A stretch of 64,000 nt of DNA from Candidatus Gastranaerophilales bacterium (GCA_944325735.1 CALVBI010000001.1:62001-126000); one strand, 5' to 3'; positions 8,566 through 19,780 are shown, numbered from the stretch's first letter. Numbers and translations: made by a program. Notes: generated by a model from the sequence alone, not told the origin.

Positions 8566-9987
8566 ATGTTGTTGAAAAGAATAATATTATTAAGTTTAAT
8601 AATAAGTTTTATAAATATAAATACCTCTTTTGCCTATGACATAGGGAATGAAGTTAATGAAAAAGAATACCCTTCTGCTGATACAGTATTACCAAAACAA
8701 AATGCAAAAGCTGATTTTATAATAGAAGGCTCTATTGAAAAAAATATAGACATGACCTTGGATAAATGTATAGAATTAGCACTAGGAAATAATCCTCAAA
8801 TAAATGCAGCTTTTCATGATATATTAGCCTCAGATGCTAGAATCAAACAAGTATGGTCAAATTATTTTCCACAAGTCAGCTGGCAGACAGGTTACACTAG
8901 AATAAGACAATTACAATTGTCAGATGCTTTAGGGAAAAACCTTACATTCAACTACTATATTCTAGGGCAAGTCACACTACAGCAAATGTTATATGACTTT
9001 GGGGTAACTCAAAACCAAGCAACTATTAAACGTTTGGATTATGAAGCATATAAAACAACTCTAGGCGCAACTATTAATGATGTTATTTATCAAACAAAAG
9101 ACGCTTATTATAACCTTTTATATGCCTTTGAAAATAAACGAGTAGCAGAAGATACCGTAAAAAAATTCGAAATGTTTTACAATCAAGCAAAAGCATTTTA
9201 CGAAATTGGTATGAACCCAAAAGTTGACGTAACTATTGCTGAAGTTAATTTAAGTAATGCAAAATTACAATTAATACAAGCTGATAATGCGGTAAATCTT
9301 GCAGTCGCAAGATTAAATAACGTAATGGGAGTACCTTTTATTGATAAATACAATGTCCAAGAACGCTTGAAATACCAACCTGTAGATATAACTTTTAATC
9401 AATCAATAGAAATTGCAAGAGATGCAAGACCTGAATTAAAATTAGCAGAATTAAAAGTTGAAAGTGCAAATCAAACGCTAAAACTTGTAAAAAAATCATA
9501 TTTCCCAACTTTGTCAATTGAAGGTCAATTACAAGTAGGTGGAAAAAGCTGGACTTCAAATCACGGTTATAACCTTGGCGGATATTTGAATTTTCCAACT
9601 GTCAACGGTATGTTGATTAAAAATGAAATTCAAGAAGCAAGATACTTGTATGACAAAGAAATAGCAAACGCAAAAAATACCCAAAACCAAATCTATCTTG
9701 AAATTCAAAATGCATACTTAATGCTTGAAGAAAAGAAAAATCAAATGCCTGTTGCAATGCTAGGTGTAAAACAGGCTAAAGAAAACTATGAATTATCATA
9801 TGGAAGATACAGAGTAGGTGAAGCAAATCCTACTGAATTAAAAGATGCACAAATTAATTATCAGCAAGCTCAGTTGAGTTATTATAATGCTCTTTATCAA
9901 TATAATTCTGCAAAAGCGTCGCTTGAAAAAGCTATAGGTAAAAACCTTGCATCTAATACATCAGATATTGTTGAATTAGGGAAATAA
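8566..9987 (+). CDS. TolC-family outer-membrane efflux channel
   Basis: Outer-membrane/periplasmic trimeric tunnel that completes the tripartite pump. 473 residues with a signal peptide (about 1-23, ending in NTSFA). Two internally similar halves of long amphipathic helices follow, as in TolC: LDKCIELALGNNPQINAAFHDILASDARIKQV starts the first and FNQSIEIARDARPELKLAELKVESANQTL the second. The C-terminal repeat ends in SYYNALYQYNSAKASLEKAIG, a typical TolC ending. The start codon follows the pump stop codon directly, so translation is probably coupled. Confidence 0.94.
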   Translation: MLLKRIILLSLIISFININTSFAYDIGNEVNEKEYPSADTVLPKQNAKADFIIEGSIEKNIDMTLDKCIELALGNNPQINAAFHDILASDARIKQVWSNYFPQVSWQTGYTRIRQLQLSDALGKNLTFNYYILGQVTLQQMLYDFGVTQNQATIKRLDYEAYKTTLGATINDVIYQTKDAYYNLLYAFENKRVAEDTVKKFEMFYNQAKAFYEIGMNPKVDVTIAEVNLSNAKLQLIQADNAVNLAVARLNNVMGVPFIDKYNVQERLKYQPVDITFNQSIEIARDARPELKLAELKVESANQTLKLVKKSYFPTLSIEGQLQVGGKSWTSNHGYNLGGYLNFPTVNGMLIKNEIQEARYLYDKEIANAKNTQNQIYLEIQNAYLMLEEKKNQMPVAMLGVKQAKENYELSYGRYRVGEANPTELKDAQINYQQAQLSYYNALYQYNSAKASLEKAIGKNLASNTSDIVELGK

Positions 9988-10090
9988 ATATTTTAACAAA
10001 TGTTAACATTGTTCTTTCAAAAAAAGCAATTTTTTTAACTCGATATACTTTATATATATGTAAGAGATAAATAAAGAGAGAGAAAAGAAA

Positions 10091-10375
10091 ATGTTACCAA
10101 CAACAGCTGAATCAAATAATAATACAAGCGGTAATGGACAATTTGGAGCTTTAACAAGAAGAAAAAAACAACAAACAGAGCACAAAGAGTTCAATATCGA
10201 AGATTATAACTATCTTGCACAAACAGATAGAAGAATGCGTTTCAATAATTCAAAAGACCCAATCTATTATGTATTTGATGTTATTGAAAACCGACCAATC
10301 TCAACTTTGGCAAAAGAATTCGTAAAAGATTCATTCTTTGAAATAACAAATTTTGTATCACAAGTCGTTAGATAA
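10091..10375 (+). CDS. Small hypothetical protein, 94 aa
   Basis: I do not recognise this protein. It is hydrophilic and soluble-looking with no signal peptide or TM segment. The first 25 residues are rich in Asn/Thr/Gly and probably disordered, followed by a basic RRKKQQ stretch and a region with DYNYLAQTDRRMRF and VFDVIENRPIS. A purine-rich leader (AGAGAGAGAAAAG) precedes the ATG, and it has its own terminator, so it is probably a real monocistronic gene. Confidence 0.65.
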   Translation: MLPTTAESNNNTSGNGQFGALTRRKKQQTEHKEFNIEDYNYLAQTDRRMRFNNSKDPIYYVFDVIENRPISTLAKEFVKDSFFEITNFVSQVVR

Positions 10376-10407
10376 TCAATAGGAAATTAGGAAAAAGGAA
10401 TATTTAA

Positions 10408-10435
10408 AAGATGGTACTATAAACCATCTTTTTTT
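10408..10435 (+). terminator. Rho-independent terminator after the 94-aa protein gene
   Basis: AAGATGGT (10408-10415) pairs with ACCATCTT (10423-10430) around a 7-base loop, followed by a T-run to 10435. Confidence 0.85.
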
Positions 10436-10506
10436 ATTGCTAAAATAATTATTTCTTCATATTTTTATTTTTGCTATAATTAATTAGGAAAAAGAAAGGT
10501 TATGCT

Positions 10507-11508
10507 ATGAAAGAAAGAATTGTATCAGGAATGAGGTCCACAGGAAAATTACACTTAGGACACTATTTAGGTGTAATCCAAAATTGGGTAAAATTGCAAC
10601 ACGAGTATGAAAGTTATTTCTTTGTAGCAGATTGGCACGCTCTTACAACAAAATATGATAAAACAGAAAATTTAAAACAAGATGTAAAAGATGTTGTAAT
10701 AGATTGGCTGGCTTGCGGAATAGACCCTAATATATCAACAATTTATGTACAATCACTTGTACCTGAAATTGCAGAATTAAATATATATCTAAGCATGGTA
10801 ACTCCGCAAAACTGGGTAGAACGTGACCCGACCTTAAAAGATATGGCAAAAATATTACGCACCAAAGAAGGAGCTAATTCTCAAATTAGCTATGGCTTAA
10901 TGGGATATCCTGTATTAATGAGTGCTGATATTATGATGTTTAATGCAACGGCAGTACCGGTAGGCATAGATCAGGTGGCACATATCGAAATCACAAGAGA
11001 TATTGCAAGACGTTTTAATAATATATACAAAACAGATTTCTTCAAAGAAGCAAAACCTCTATTAAATCATTGCTCATTAATTTGCGGTCTTGACGGAAAC
11101 AAAATGGGTAAATCTTTCCAAAACGATATTAAAATTTCTGACACAGAAGAAGTAACTGCTAAAAAAATAATGACAGCAATTACTGACCGTAGCAGAATGA
11201 GAAAAGATGATCCAGGCCACCCTGATGACTGTGAAGTAGCATTTAAATATTGGAAAATATTTGCAGAAGAAAATGAAATAGAAACTGTAAAATGCGAATG
11301 CGAAAAAGGACTAAGAGGCTGTGCCGATTGTAAAAGACAATTAGGCAAATTAATTAACGAAAAATTTGCTCCAATCAGAGAAAAAAGACGTTATTATGAA
11401 GCACACCCAGAAGAAGTTCAAAAAATCATCCAAGAAGGCTCAGCAAGAGCTCGTACAGAAGCGCGCAAAGTATTAACAGAAGTAAGAAATATAATCGGAA
11501 TGTACTAA
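10507..11508 (+). CDS. trpS: Tryptophanyl-tRNA synthetase
   Basis: Class I aminoacyl-tRNA synthetase that charges tRNA-Trp in the cytosol. 333 residues, normal for the bacterial enzyme. Motifs: SGMRSTGKLHLGHYLG (HIGH-type), DWHALTTKY, the VPVGIDQVAHIEITRDIARRFN block, and GNKMGKS (KMSKS-type). Near the C-terminus is a cysteine cluster CECEKGLRGCADCKRQL (four Cys in CxC-x6-CxxC spacing) that may bind zinc. Upstream is an extended -10, TGCTATAAT ending at 10480, and AAGAAAGG serves as ribosome site. Confidence 0.96.
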   Translation: MKERIVSGMRSTGKLHLGHYLGVIQNWVKLQHEYESYFFVADWHALTTKYDKTENLKQDVKDVVIDWLACGIDPNISTIYVQSLVPEIAELNIYLSMVTPQNWVERDPTLKDMAKILRTKEGANSQISYGLMGYPVLMSADIMMFNATAVPVGIDQVAHIEITRDIARRFNNIYKTDFFKEAKPLLNHCSLICGLDGNKMGKSFQNDIKISDTEEVTAKKIMTAITDRSRMRKDDPGHPDDCEVAFKYWKIFAEENEIETVKCECEKGLRGCADCKRQLGKLINEKFAPIREKRRYYEAHPEEVQKIIQEGSARARTEARKVLTEVRNIIGMY

Positions 11509-11516
11509 AAAACGTC

Positions 11517-11639
11517 AGGCAGACACAATGATAAACGGAGTAGTTGTATCTGCCTGTAATCCGCGACTATGACTTTTGCCTGCGGGTTATTAAATTTTTA
11601 TATTCAATTTGTTTCATAAAAATAGCCGTTGTTCACGGC
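11517..11639 (+). ncRNA. Candidate structured RNA downstream of trpS
   Basis: The 346-base stretch 11509-11854 has no gene. Its first part holds three consecutive hairpins. A: AGGCAGA-C-ACAA (11517-11528) with TTGT-A-TCTGCCT (11544-11555), 11 pairs and one C-A mismatch around a 15-base loop ATAAACGGAGTAG-like. B: TAATCCGC (11557-11564) with GCGGGTTA (11582-11589), 8 pairs including one G-T. C: GCCGT (11625-11629) with ACGGC (11635-11639). These GC-rich patches stand out in AT-rich surroundings. A T-rich stretch after hairpin B could end a short RNA. I matched it to no riboswitch or sRNA family I know. Confidence 0.4.
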
Positions 11640-11790
11640 CAATCTCATATTTGGTAAAAGGTTAATGTGTGTGTAGGAGAAAATAAAGAAAAAGAAAATG
11701 GTTTATATTTTATGTATTCCACATGTATAGATATCCTAAACATATACCGAATATATATATTTACAATTGTTAATATAACCCATTTTAATA

Positions 11791-11835
11791 CTTGAAAAAT
11801 TGCAATATAAACATTTTTCAAGTAAAATGTTTATA
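11791..11835 (+). promoter_or_regulatory. Two mutually exclusive hairpins in the lptB leader
   Basis: CTTGAAAAAT (11791-11800) pairs perfectly with ATTTTTCAAG (11813-11822). TATAAACATTTT (11806-11817) pairs perfectly with AAAATGTTTATA (11824-11835) around the loop TCAAGT. Bases 11813-11817 belong to both stems, so only one can form at a time. The pair ends 19 bases before the lptB ATG, just before its ribosome site. This looks like a leader switch; a DNA operator is an alternative. Confidence 0.5.
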
Positions 11836-11854
11836 AGAATAGAAGGGGTATGCA

Positions 11855-12580
11855 ATGAGGATTGAAGCTAAAAATCTGATTAAAATATACGGTGACAGAA
11901 GTGTTGTAAATGACGTTTCTTTTGATATAAACAAAGGCGAAGTTGTTTGCTTATTAGGTCCTAACGGGGCTGGGAAAACTACAACATTTTATATGGTAGT
12001 GGGACTTGTAAAACCAAATAAAGGACATATTTTCTTAGATGGTGAAGATATTTCCTGCTGGCCTATGAATGAGCGTGCAAAAGCCGGTATAGGCTATCTC
12101 CCTCAAGAAGCATCAATTTTCAGAAAATTGTCTGTTGAAGATAATATAAAACTAGTTTTGGAAATGAACGATAAATTAACTGTAAATGAGAAAAAACGAA
12201 AGTTAGAAGAACTTTTAACAGAATTCGGTATTTTAAAATTACGCTCATACGCAGCAGTATCACTATCTGGAGGAGAAAGAAGAAGGGTAGAAATTGCAAG
12301 AGCATTGGCTGCAAGTCCTGATTTCATGCTTTTGGACGAACCTTTTGCAGGTATCGACCCTATCGCAATTGGGGATATTAAAGACAACATTAAAAAGATT
12401 TCAAAAGAAAAAGGTCTTGGGGTACTAATTACAGACCACAATCCAAAAGCTACATTATCTATTACAGATAGAGCCTATGTAATCTTTGATGGTAAAATTA
12501 AAATTCAAGGTAAAAGTGTTGATGTTGCGAATGACCCTGTTGCAAAAGAATTTTATTTAGGAAAGGATTTTACATTATAA
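11855..12580 (+). CDS. lptB: LPS export ABC transporter ATP-binding protein LptB
   Basis: Cytosolic ATPase of the Lpt machine that extracts LPS from the inner membrane. 241 residues: Walker A GPNGAGKTTT, Q-loop YLPQEASIFRKL, ABC signature LSGGERRRVEIARAL, Walker B FMLLDEPFAGIDP, and switch His in VLITDHNP. The PQEASIFRKL wording is typical of LptB rather than of other ABC ATPases. RBS GAAGGGG. Its stop overlaps the ATG of the permease by one base (TAATG), consistent with the two forming a complex. Confidence 0.96.
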   Translation: MRIEAKNLIKIYGDRSVVNDVSFDINKGEVVCLLGPNGAGKTTTFYMVVGLVKPNKGHIFLDGEDISCWPMNERAKAGIGYLPQEASIFRKLSVEDNIKLVLEMNDKLTVNEKKRKLEELLTEFGILKLRSYAAVSLSGGERRRVEIARALAASPDFMLLDEPFAGIDPIAIGDIKDNIKKISKEKGLGVLITDHNPKATLSITDRAYVIFDGKIKIQGKSVDVANDPVAKEFYLGKDFTL

Positions 12581-13695
12581 TGAAATGGTTTCCTAAAATC
12601 ACAATTTACGATAAATACATATTTAATCAGGTAATGATGGCAACTTTTGTTGCAATCTTATTATTTACAGTTGTATGGATTGCACCTGAAATGCTTTTAA
12701 ATACAATCAAAAAAACACTTGCAGGTGATTATGGAGTAAAAACCGCCATACTTGTAATCTTTTATGAATTACCTAAAATCCTTGGGAAAGCTTTCCCTGT
12801 AGGGTTACTTTTAGGTACTTTATTTACATTCGATAAATTAAGCAAAGATTCAGAACTTACAATATTCAGAGCCGTAGGACTTTCCTTCCAAAGAATTATA
12901 GCACCGGTACTGGCATTAAGTCTTATAGTTACTTGGCTTTGTTTTGTTACCTGCGATAAACTAATTCCTTATTCTGTAAACAAAGCAGGAGCATTAAAAG
13001 GCGGTTACATTTCAACTCAATATATCTATACTCAAAAAGATAAAAACAATATTCCAACACAAGCCGTAATTGTATCAAAATTTTCAAAAGACACAATGTA
13101 CAATGTAATTGTACTTGATTTTTCTCCTAAAAAGTATACAGATGTCCACCAATTACAAAACATTTATTATGCAAAAACAGGTAAAAATTTTCCTGATAAA
13201 TGGGAATTATATGACATAACAAGGTATGATATCTCAAATGACGGCATATTCACTGAAATAAATAAATATCCTAAAATGGATATCTTGCAAGGAGAATCAG
13301 CTCAAAACGCATTCATTTTAATGACATATTCAGTAAAAAAAGAACGTGAAATAACTAACCACGATTTACACAATTATATCAAACTTCTAAAAAAAGAAGG
13401 ATTAGATGAAGAATACCGATATATGCTAAATAAATATCTGCAAAGATTTTTCCACCCGTTTGTATGCGTATTGCTTGCAATTATGGGAGCATTATTAGGA
13501 TTCAGTAAACCTAGAGAACAAAGATTGGTAGGATTTACTATTGCCATCGGATCTATATTTTTATACTATATTACTCTTCCATTTTTCGATTTGTTGGCAG
13601 AAAAAGGAGTATTACATCCGTTCATTACTGCAATCTTCCCACCATTTGCATTTCTTTGTGCAATAATCGCATTTTACAAGTCAAAGGATTTATAA
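12580..13695 (+). CDS. LptF/LptG family LPS export permease
   Basis: Inner-membrane permease of the Lpt system (YjgP/YjgQ family). 371 residues with three hydrophobic segments in the first 120 residues (IFNQVMMATFVAILLFTVVW; VLALSLIVTWLCFVTC), a periplasmic beta-jellyroll-like middle, and a final block of three TM segments from about 290. The coupling motif SKDSELTIFRAVGLSF is present. Only one permease gene is here, whereas proteobacteria use an LptF-LptG pair. Either a homodimer forms or the partner is elsewhere. Translationally coupled to lptB. Confidence 0.93.
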   Translation: MKWFPKITIYDKYIFNQVMMATFVAILLFTVVWIAPEMLLNTIKKTLAGDYGVKTAILVIFYELPKILGKAFPVGLLLGTLFTFDKLSKDSELTIFRAVGLSFQRIIAPVLALSLIVTWLCFVTCDKLIPYSVNKAGALKGGYISTQYIYTQKDKNNIPTQAVIVSKFSKDTMYNVIVLDFSPKKYTDVHQLQNIYYAKTGKNFPDKWELYDITRYDISNDGIFTEINKYPKMDILQGESAQNAFILMTYSVKKEREITNHDLHNYIKLLKKEGLDEEYRYMLNKYLQRFFHPFVCVLLAIMGALLGFSKPREQRLVGFTIAIGSIFLYYITLPFFDLLAEKGVLHPFITAIFPPFAFLCAIIAFYKSKDL

Positions 13696-13696
13696 T

Positions 13697-14497
13697 ATGA
13701 AAAAACTTTTAATTTTACTTCTTGTACTGTTTATTTCGTCAAATATTGTAAAAGCAGGGGTTTCACCAATTGAAGTCACATACAATGACGGAATATATGA
13801 AATTGCTTTAAAAGGTGAAAAAATCAAAAAACGAGTAAAATTTATAAGCTCAGATAGCCTTATTACAAATAAAGAAGCTCACCAACGTGCAAAAGCAAAA
13901 TTAACAGTAAATGCAGGATACTTTGATCCTGAAAATCAAAAATCAATCTCATATATAGTAACTGATAGAAATACAACAGATGATCCTTTAGTAAATGAAA
14001 ATTTACTAAGAAATCCGTTTTTAATGAAAAATTTGGATAAAATTATTAATCGTACAGAATTTAGAGTTGTAGAATGCGACAACGGGAAATTTCACTACGA
14101 AATTGTTCCTCACAAAAGTTCTGTAGACTTTGGCTGTAATATAATAACTTCTGCCCAAGGCGGACCTTTGGTATATCCTCAGCTAAGACTGGAAGAAGAA
14201 GCATTCATTGTAAAAAAAGACGGAGAAGTAATAAGAGAAAGTTGTTCAGTCTTACATAAAACCTCAAGAACAATCATAGGTCTAAAAAATGGCGAAGCAC
14301 GTATTTTAATCATTACAGACGAGCATCCTATGGATATGTATGAAGTCCATGAATATGTAAAAAAACTTGGCTGGGATAGAGCAATGGCTTTTGACGGGGG
14401 CAGTTCAACATCAATGAATTATTTAGACAAATACAACATAACCTCTGTAGGCGATGGCGCTGGCAGAAGTTTAAAATCATTTTTAATCGTTAAATAA
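13697..14497 (+). CDS. Secreted phosphodiester glycosidase-type protein (NAGPA domain)
   Basis: 266 residues with a signal peptide (about 1-20). The body matches the NAGPA / exopolysaccharide-biosynthesis domain: TVNAGYFDPENQKSISYIV, AQGGPLVYP, TSRTIIGLKNGEARILIITD, MAFDGGSSTSMNYL and the ending GAGRSLKSFLIV. Such domains cleave sugar-phosphodiester bonds; the natural substrate here is unknown. It starts 1 base after the LptF/G stop, so it shares the lpt transcript and may act on envelope glycans. That role is inferred from context. Confidence 0.9.
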   Translation: MKKLLILLLVLFISSNIVKAGVSPIEVTYNDGIYEIALKGEKIKKRVKFISSDSLITNKEAHQRAKAKLTVNAGYFDPENQKSISYIVTDRNTTDDPLVNENLLRNPFLMKNLDKIINRTEFRVVECDNGKFHYEIVPHKSSVDFGCNIITSAQGGPLVYPQLRLEEEAFIVKKDGEVIRESCSVLHKTSRTIIGLKNGEARILIITDEHPMDMYEVHEYVKKLGWDRAMAFDGGSSTSMNYLDKYNITSVGDGAGRSLKSFLIVK

Positions 14498-14504
14498 TAA
14501 AAAT

Positions 14505-14536
14505 AAAAGCTCAGAAATTCTGAGCTTTTATTTTTT
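14505..14536. terminator. Bidirectional terminator between convergent genes
   Basis: AAAAGCTCAG (14505-14514) pairs with CTGAGCTTTT (14520-14529), with T-runs on both sides. It closes the lptB operon on the plus strand and the SIMPL-gene operon on the minus strand. Confidence 0.88.
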
Positions 14537-14555
14537 CTATATTTTTATAATAATT

Positions 14556-15296
14556 TTATTTTACAAAATAACTAGCATTGACATTTGCGTATACTTTTAC
14601 AACACCACTTTCAATAGTTGTAGAAGATGCACCTGCTTCTGCTGAATCCATTGCTTTATTAGCCATCATTAAACGATATTGAGGACGTACGCTGTTATTA
14701 GGGCTGCAGCTTACATCCATAGAACGAATACCAGTAATTGTTGTTGGAACAGCTTTTGCAATAGCATTTGCTCTAGCTGAAGCTTTTTTTACAGCAGTTG
14801 ATAATAATTCATTACATTGAGCTTCATAGTTTGAAACTGAAAATACTAAACTATTAACATTAGTAGCACCTAATGAAATAGCTGTATCAATCATTGAACC
14901 AACTTTATCAATTGATTTTGTACGAACTATTATTGAATTTGAAACTTGGTATTTATCAAAGTTTCTTTTACTGCCAGAATATGAATAAATAGGAGACGCG
15001 TTAAAATCAGCAGTCTTAATATAATCTCCATTTGCGGTATTAATTTTTGATTTCAAAGCAGAAATAACTTTATCTGAAATTTCTTTATTTTCTGCAGTTG
15101 CTTTTTGCATAGATTTTGAATCAAATGTGGTAACAGCAATTGATACCTCTGCAATATCAGGCGCAATATCAGCATTTGCTGATGTATTAATAGAAATATA
15201 ACCTCTTTCTATTGATTCTGAAATTGCTTGAGAAGAAAGAGAGGCACAGCCTAAAATTAAACTTAGCAATGTAATCGATAATAAAACTTTTTTCAT
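14556..15296 (-). CDS. SIMPL-domain (DUF541) putative lipoprotein
   Basis: 246 residues. The N-terminus has a hydrophobic signal with a lipobox-like LILGC (cysteine at 17), so it is probably a lipoprotein; cleavage after SSQA is the alternative. The body is a SIMPL domain: GYISINTSANADIAPDIAEVSIAV at the start, regular A-x-x-x-N-K-E-I-S helices, and the ending VVKVYANVNASYFV. SIMPL proteins are periplasmic and of unclear function. Its ATG overlaps the stop of the upstream membrane protein gene by 4 bases. Confidence 0.86.
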   Translation of the reverse strand: MKKVLLSITLLSLILGCASLSSQAISESIERGYISINTSANADIAPDIAEVSIAVTTFDSKSMQKATAENKEISDKVISALKSKINTANGDYIKTADFNASPIYSYSGSKRNFDKYQVSNSIIVRTKSIDKVGSMIDTAISLGATNVNSLVFSVSNYEAQCNELLSTAVKKASARANAIAKAVPTTITGIRSMDVSCSPNNSVRPQYRLMMANKAMDSAEAGASSTTIESGVVKVYANVNASYFVK

Positions 15297-15718
15297 ACAT
15301 TCTCCTTTTCTTTTTCTGATTTTTCCTCAGATTTATTTACTTTTTCAACAGGTTTTACATCACCTGATTTTAAAATCATAGAATTTATTGCCTGTTGAGT
15401 TTGAGACTGAATTTTCATACGTTCCAAAAGAGTTTTCATTTCTTTTTCACTTAATCTGTCAGGAGTTTTGAAAGCAACAAGGAATTTTTTTCTGTCATTT
15501 ACAATGAAACCAGAAATAGCAACAATTGCCCATAGCAATAAGCCTTGCCATTCACAAATAAGCGGGATTGATACATACTGAGCAGCAAAATTCCAAGCTT
15601 TCATAGCAACAATTGCGGGAAAACCAATAAATCCTGCTGCAAGACAAGTTGCTGTAAAAATTACAATCAAAAGCCCGCGTATACCTGATATTTGAATAAT
15701 TCTTGTATTTCTTTTCAT
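15293..15718 (-). CDS. Hypothetical membrane protein, 141 aa
   Basis: Not recognised. Two hydrophobic segments (about 12-36 and 48-73) with a short cysteine-containing loop, then a charged cytosolic tail with a helical stretch (LSEKEMKTLLERMKIQSQTQQAINSM) and a Lys/Glu-rich C-terminus. It lies 5 bases after the ligA stop and overlaps the SIMPL gene start, forming ligA - membrane protein - SIMPL. A partnership with the SIMPL lipoprotein is only inferred from the overlap. Confidence 0.75.
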   Translation of the reverse strand: MKRNTRIIQISGIRGLLIVIFTATCLAAGFIGFPAIVAMKAWNFAAQYVSIPLICEWQGLLLWAIVAISGFIVNDRKKFLVAFKTPDRLSEKEMKTLLERMKIQSQTQQAINSMILKSGDVKPVEKVNKSEEKSEKEKENV

Positions 15719-15723
15719 AAATC

Positions 15724-18577
<2,854 letters not shown>

Positions 18578-18632
18578 TTGTCCTCTCCTTTTTTGTCTGA
18601 ATTTGATATAAAAATATTTTATCACAAAAAGC

Positions 18633-18660
18633 TTGCTTTTTTAAACTAAATCATTAAAAT
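18633..18660 (+). promoter_or_regulatory. Promoter, leaderless type, for gene at 18668
   Basis: TTGCTT (18633-18638), a 16-base spacer, TAAAAT (18655-18660), then exactly 7 bases to the ATG at 18668. No ribosome-binding sequence lies between, so the mRNA is predicted to be leaderless. Confidence 0.6.
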
Positions 18661-18667
18661 AGAAAGT

Positions 18668-19231
18668 ATGAAAAAATTACTACTGATTTTGCTTATTATG
18701 TTTTTTGGAGTATGCACCTATGGAGCAGAAACAGATTATGAACAAATATACAGAGATTTAGAACCTGCTGATTTTTCATATGTTCACGATATTGACCCGG
18801 GAGAAATGTATGATACTCAAAATACATCTTGGTCACCATACCCATTATTTAGACTTACATCACCCTTATTTTTTAAAAATACAACAATTGAGCCTGGATA
18901 TTATCTTTTAACACCAAGAGAACATAAAGGAAATTGGTATGTATTATTCAAAGAACAAGGCAAAGTAAAATATATAATCCCTGCATACAACAGAGAAATT
19001 GTTCCTATGGGATTTTATGATGAAAACTTACCAAAAGCTAAATTAACACCGTCTCAAAAATTCCATATAAAATTCTTGGATTTTGTAGGGAAACACATAA
19101 AAAGTTCTCAAAGAAAACCTGCACCTAACACTTTTTTAGAAACAACTGATTTGGAAAACAATTTCATATCAATAATAATATATTGGGGAGATTACAGGTA
19201 CTATATGGTTTTACGAACAATTAAATTATAA
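18668..19231 (+). CDS. Hypothetical secreted protein, 187 aa
   Basis: Not recognised. A clear signal peptide (LLLILLIMFFGVCTYG, cleavage near residue 20) leads to a mature domain rich in aromatic residues and Pro (YEQIYRDLEPADFSYVHDIDPGEMYD; PGYYLLTPREHKGNWYVLFKEQGKV; IIYWGDYRYYMVLRTIKL at the end). The end looks like beta strands. Predicted periplasmic or surface. Transcribed divergently from speB. Confidence 0.72.
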   Translation: MKKLLLILLIMFFGVCTYGAETDYEQIYRDLEPADFSYVHDIDPGEMYDTQNTSWSPYPLFRLTSPLFFKNTTIEPGYYLLTPREHKGNWYVLFKEQGKVKYIIPAYNREIVPMGFYDENLPKAKLTPSQKFHIKFLDFVGKHIKSSQRKPAPNTFLETTDLENNFISIIIYWGDYRYYMVLRTIKL

Positions 19232-19259
19232 AAAGTAATAATCAAAAATTTTAATTTAA

Positions 19260-19403
19260 AATGTCCAAATCTCAGATTTATTCTTTTTTGAACATAAAAA
19301 ACCAAAAGATGCACTTATTAATGAAATGAATGAAATATTCCAAAGTGCATCTGATGATCAAATTCAACTTATTTATAAAATAGTAAAAGCTATTAACTTT
19401 TAA
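19260..19403 (+). pseudogene. Relic of an XRE-type regulator (C-terminal third only)
   Basis: After a stop codon at 19257-19259 the plus strand reads 47 codons: NVQISDLFFFEHKK, then PKDALINEMNEIFQSASDDQ, then IQLIYKIVKAINF and a TAA stop. This has the layout of the last HTH helix and C-terminal tail of the regulator at 3799 (its equivalents are INEFFNLS, NDALREEIYNLVQ and IKDIINSI). No start codon or HTH motif precedes it, since the secreted-protein gene ends 29 bases upstream. I read it as the leftover of a deleted regulator gene. Confidence 0.6.
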
Positions 19404-19780
19404 GAATTTTCTTCATCTTCTGAATCTTCGTCTTTTTTAATTTGCTCTAATACCATATTAGCCATCTCTTTAGCAATAATACGCTGAGTATCAGCTGGAC
19501 AGTTTTGCAACATATTCATAGCTGTTCTTAATGTAGAATCAATGTCATACCAACGACCTTTTCTGTTATCATCAAGTCCTGAACCTACTGCATTGATAAT
19601 ATCTTCTACTGCTTCAAATTTTTCATCTTCAATATTGTGTTCGATAATAATTTTAATCAAATTTAAAGCAATTCTAATCTGAGTTTCATCATCAGTTTCT
19701 TCTAAAGTTTTTACAGCCTGAGATAAAACAGGGTCTTTATCATACCAACGTCTATGTTGATTTGTGTATTCTTCTTTCAT
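19400..19780 (-). CDS. Hypothetical protein with two RWYD repeats, 126 aa
   Basis: Not recognised. Soluble, acidic and helical. It consists of two copies of a 40-45 residue unit: RRWYDKDPVLSQAVKTLEE ... QIRIALNLIKIIIEH (about 10-50) and GRWYDIDSTLRTAMNMLQ ... TQRIIAKEMANMVLEQ (about 74-115). Shared residues are R-W-Y-D-x-D, a leucine/alanine pattern and a terminal hydrophobic helix. The tail is Asp/Glu-rich. RBS AGGAGAGG is strong. Overlaps the HTH relic by 4 bases at its 3' end. Confidence 0.75.
   Translation of the reverse strand: MKEEYTNQHRRWYDKDPVLSQAVKTLEETDDETQIRIALNLIKIIIEHNIEDEKFEAVEDIINAVGSGLDDNRKGRWYDIDSTLRTAMNMLQNCPADTQRIIAKEMANMVLEQIKKDEDSEDEENS

Noticed and set aside
10003-10194. 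63-codon minus-strand frame before the 94-aa gene
   Set aside because: It overlaps the promoter and start of the better-supported plus-strand gene, which has a terminator.
11517-11600. GGAGTAG-containing leader considered as a THF or yybP-ykoY riboswitch
   Set aside because: Only a few bases agree; the required junction pairings and second conserved strand are missing, and it lies downstream of trpS rather than just before a fitting gene.
12103-12441. 112-codon minus-strand frame
   Set aside because: Antisense to lptB, whose motifs are complete; no RBS and no domain pattern.
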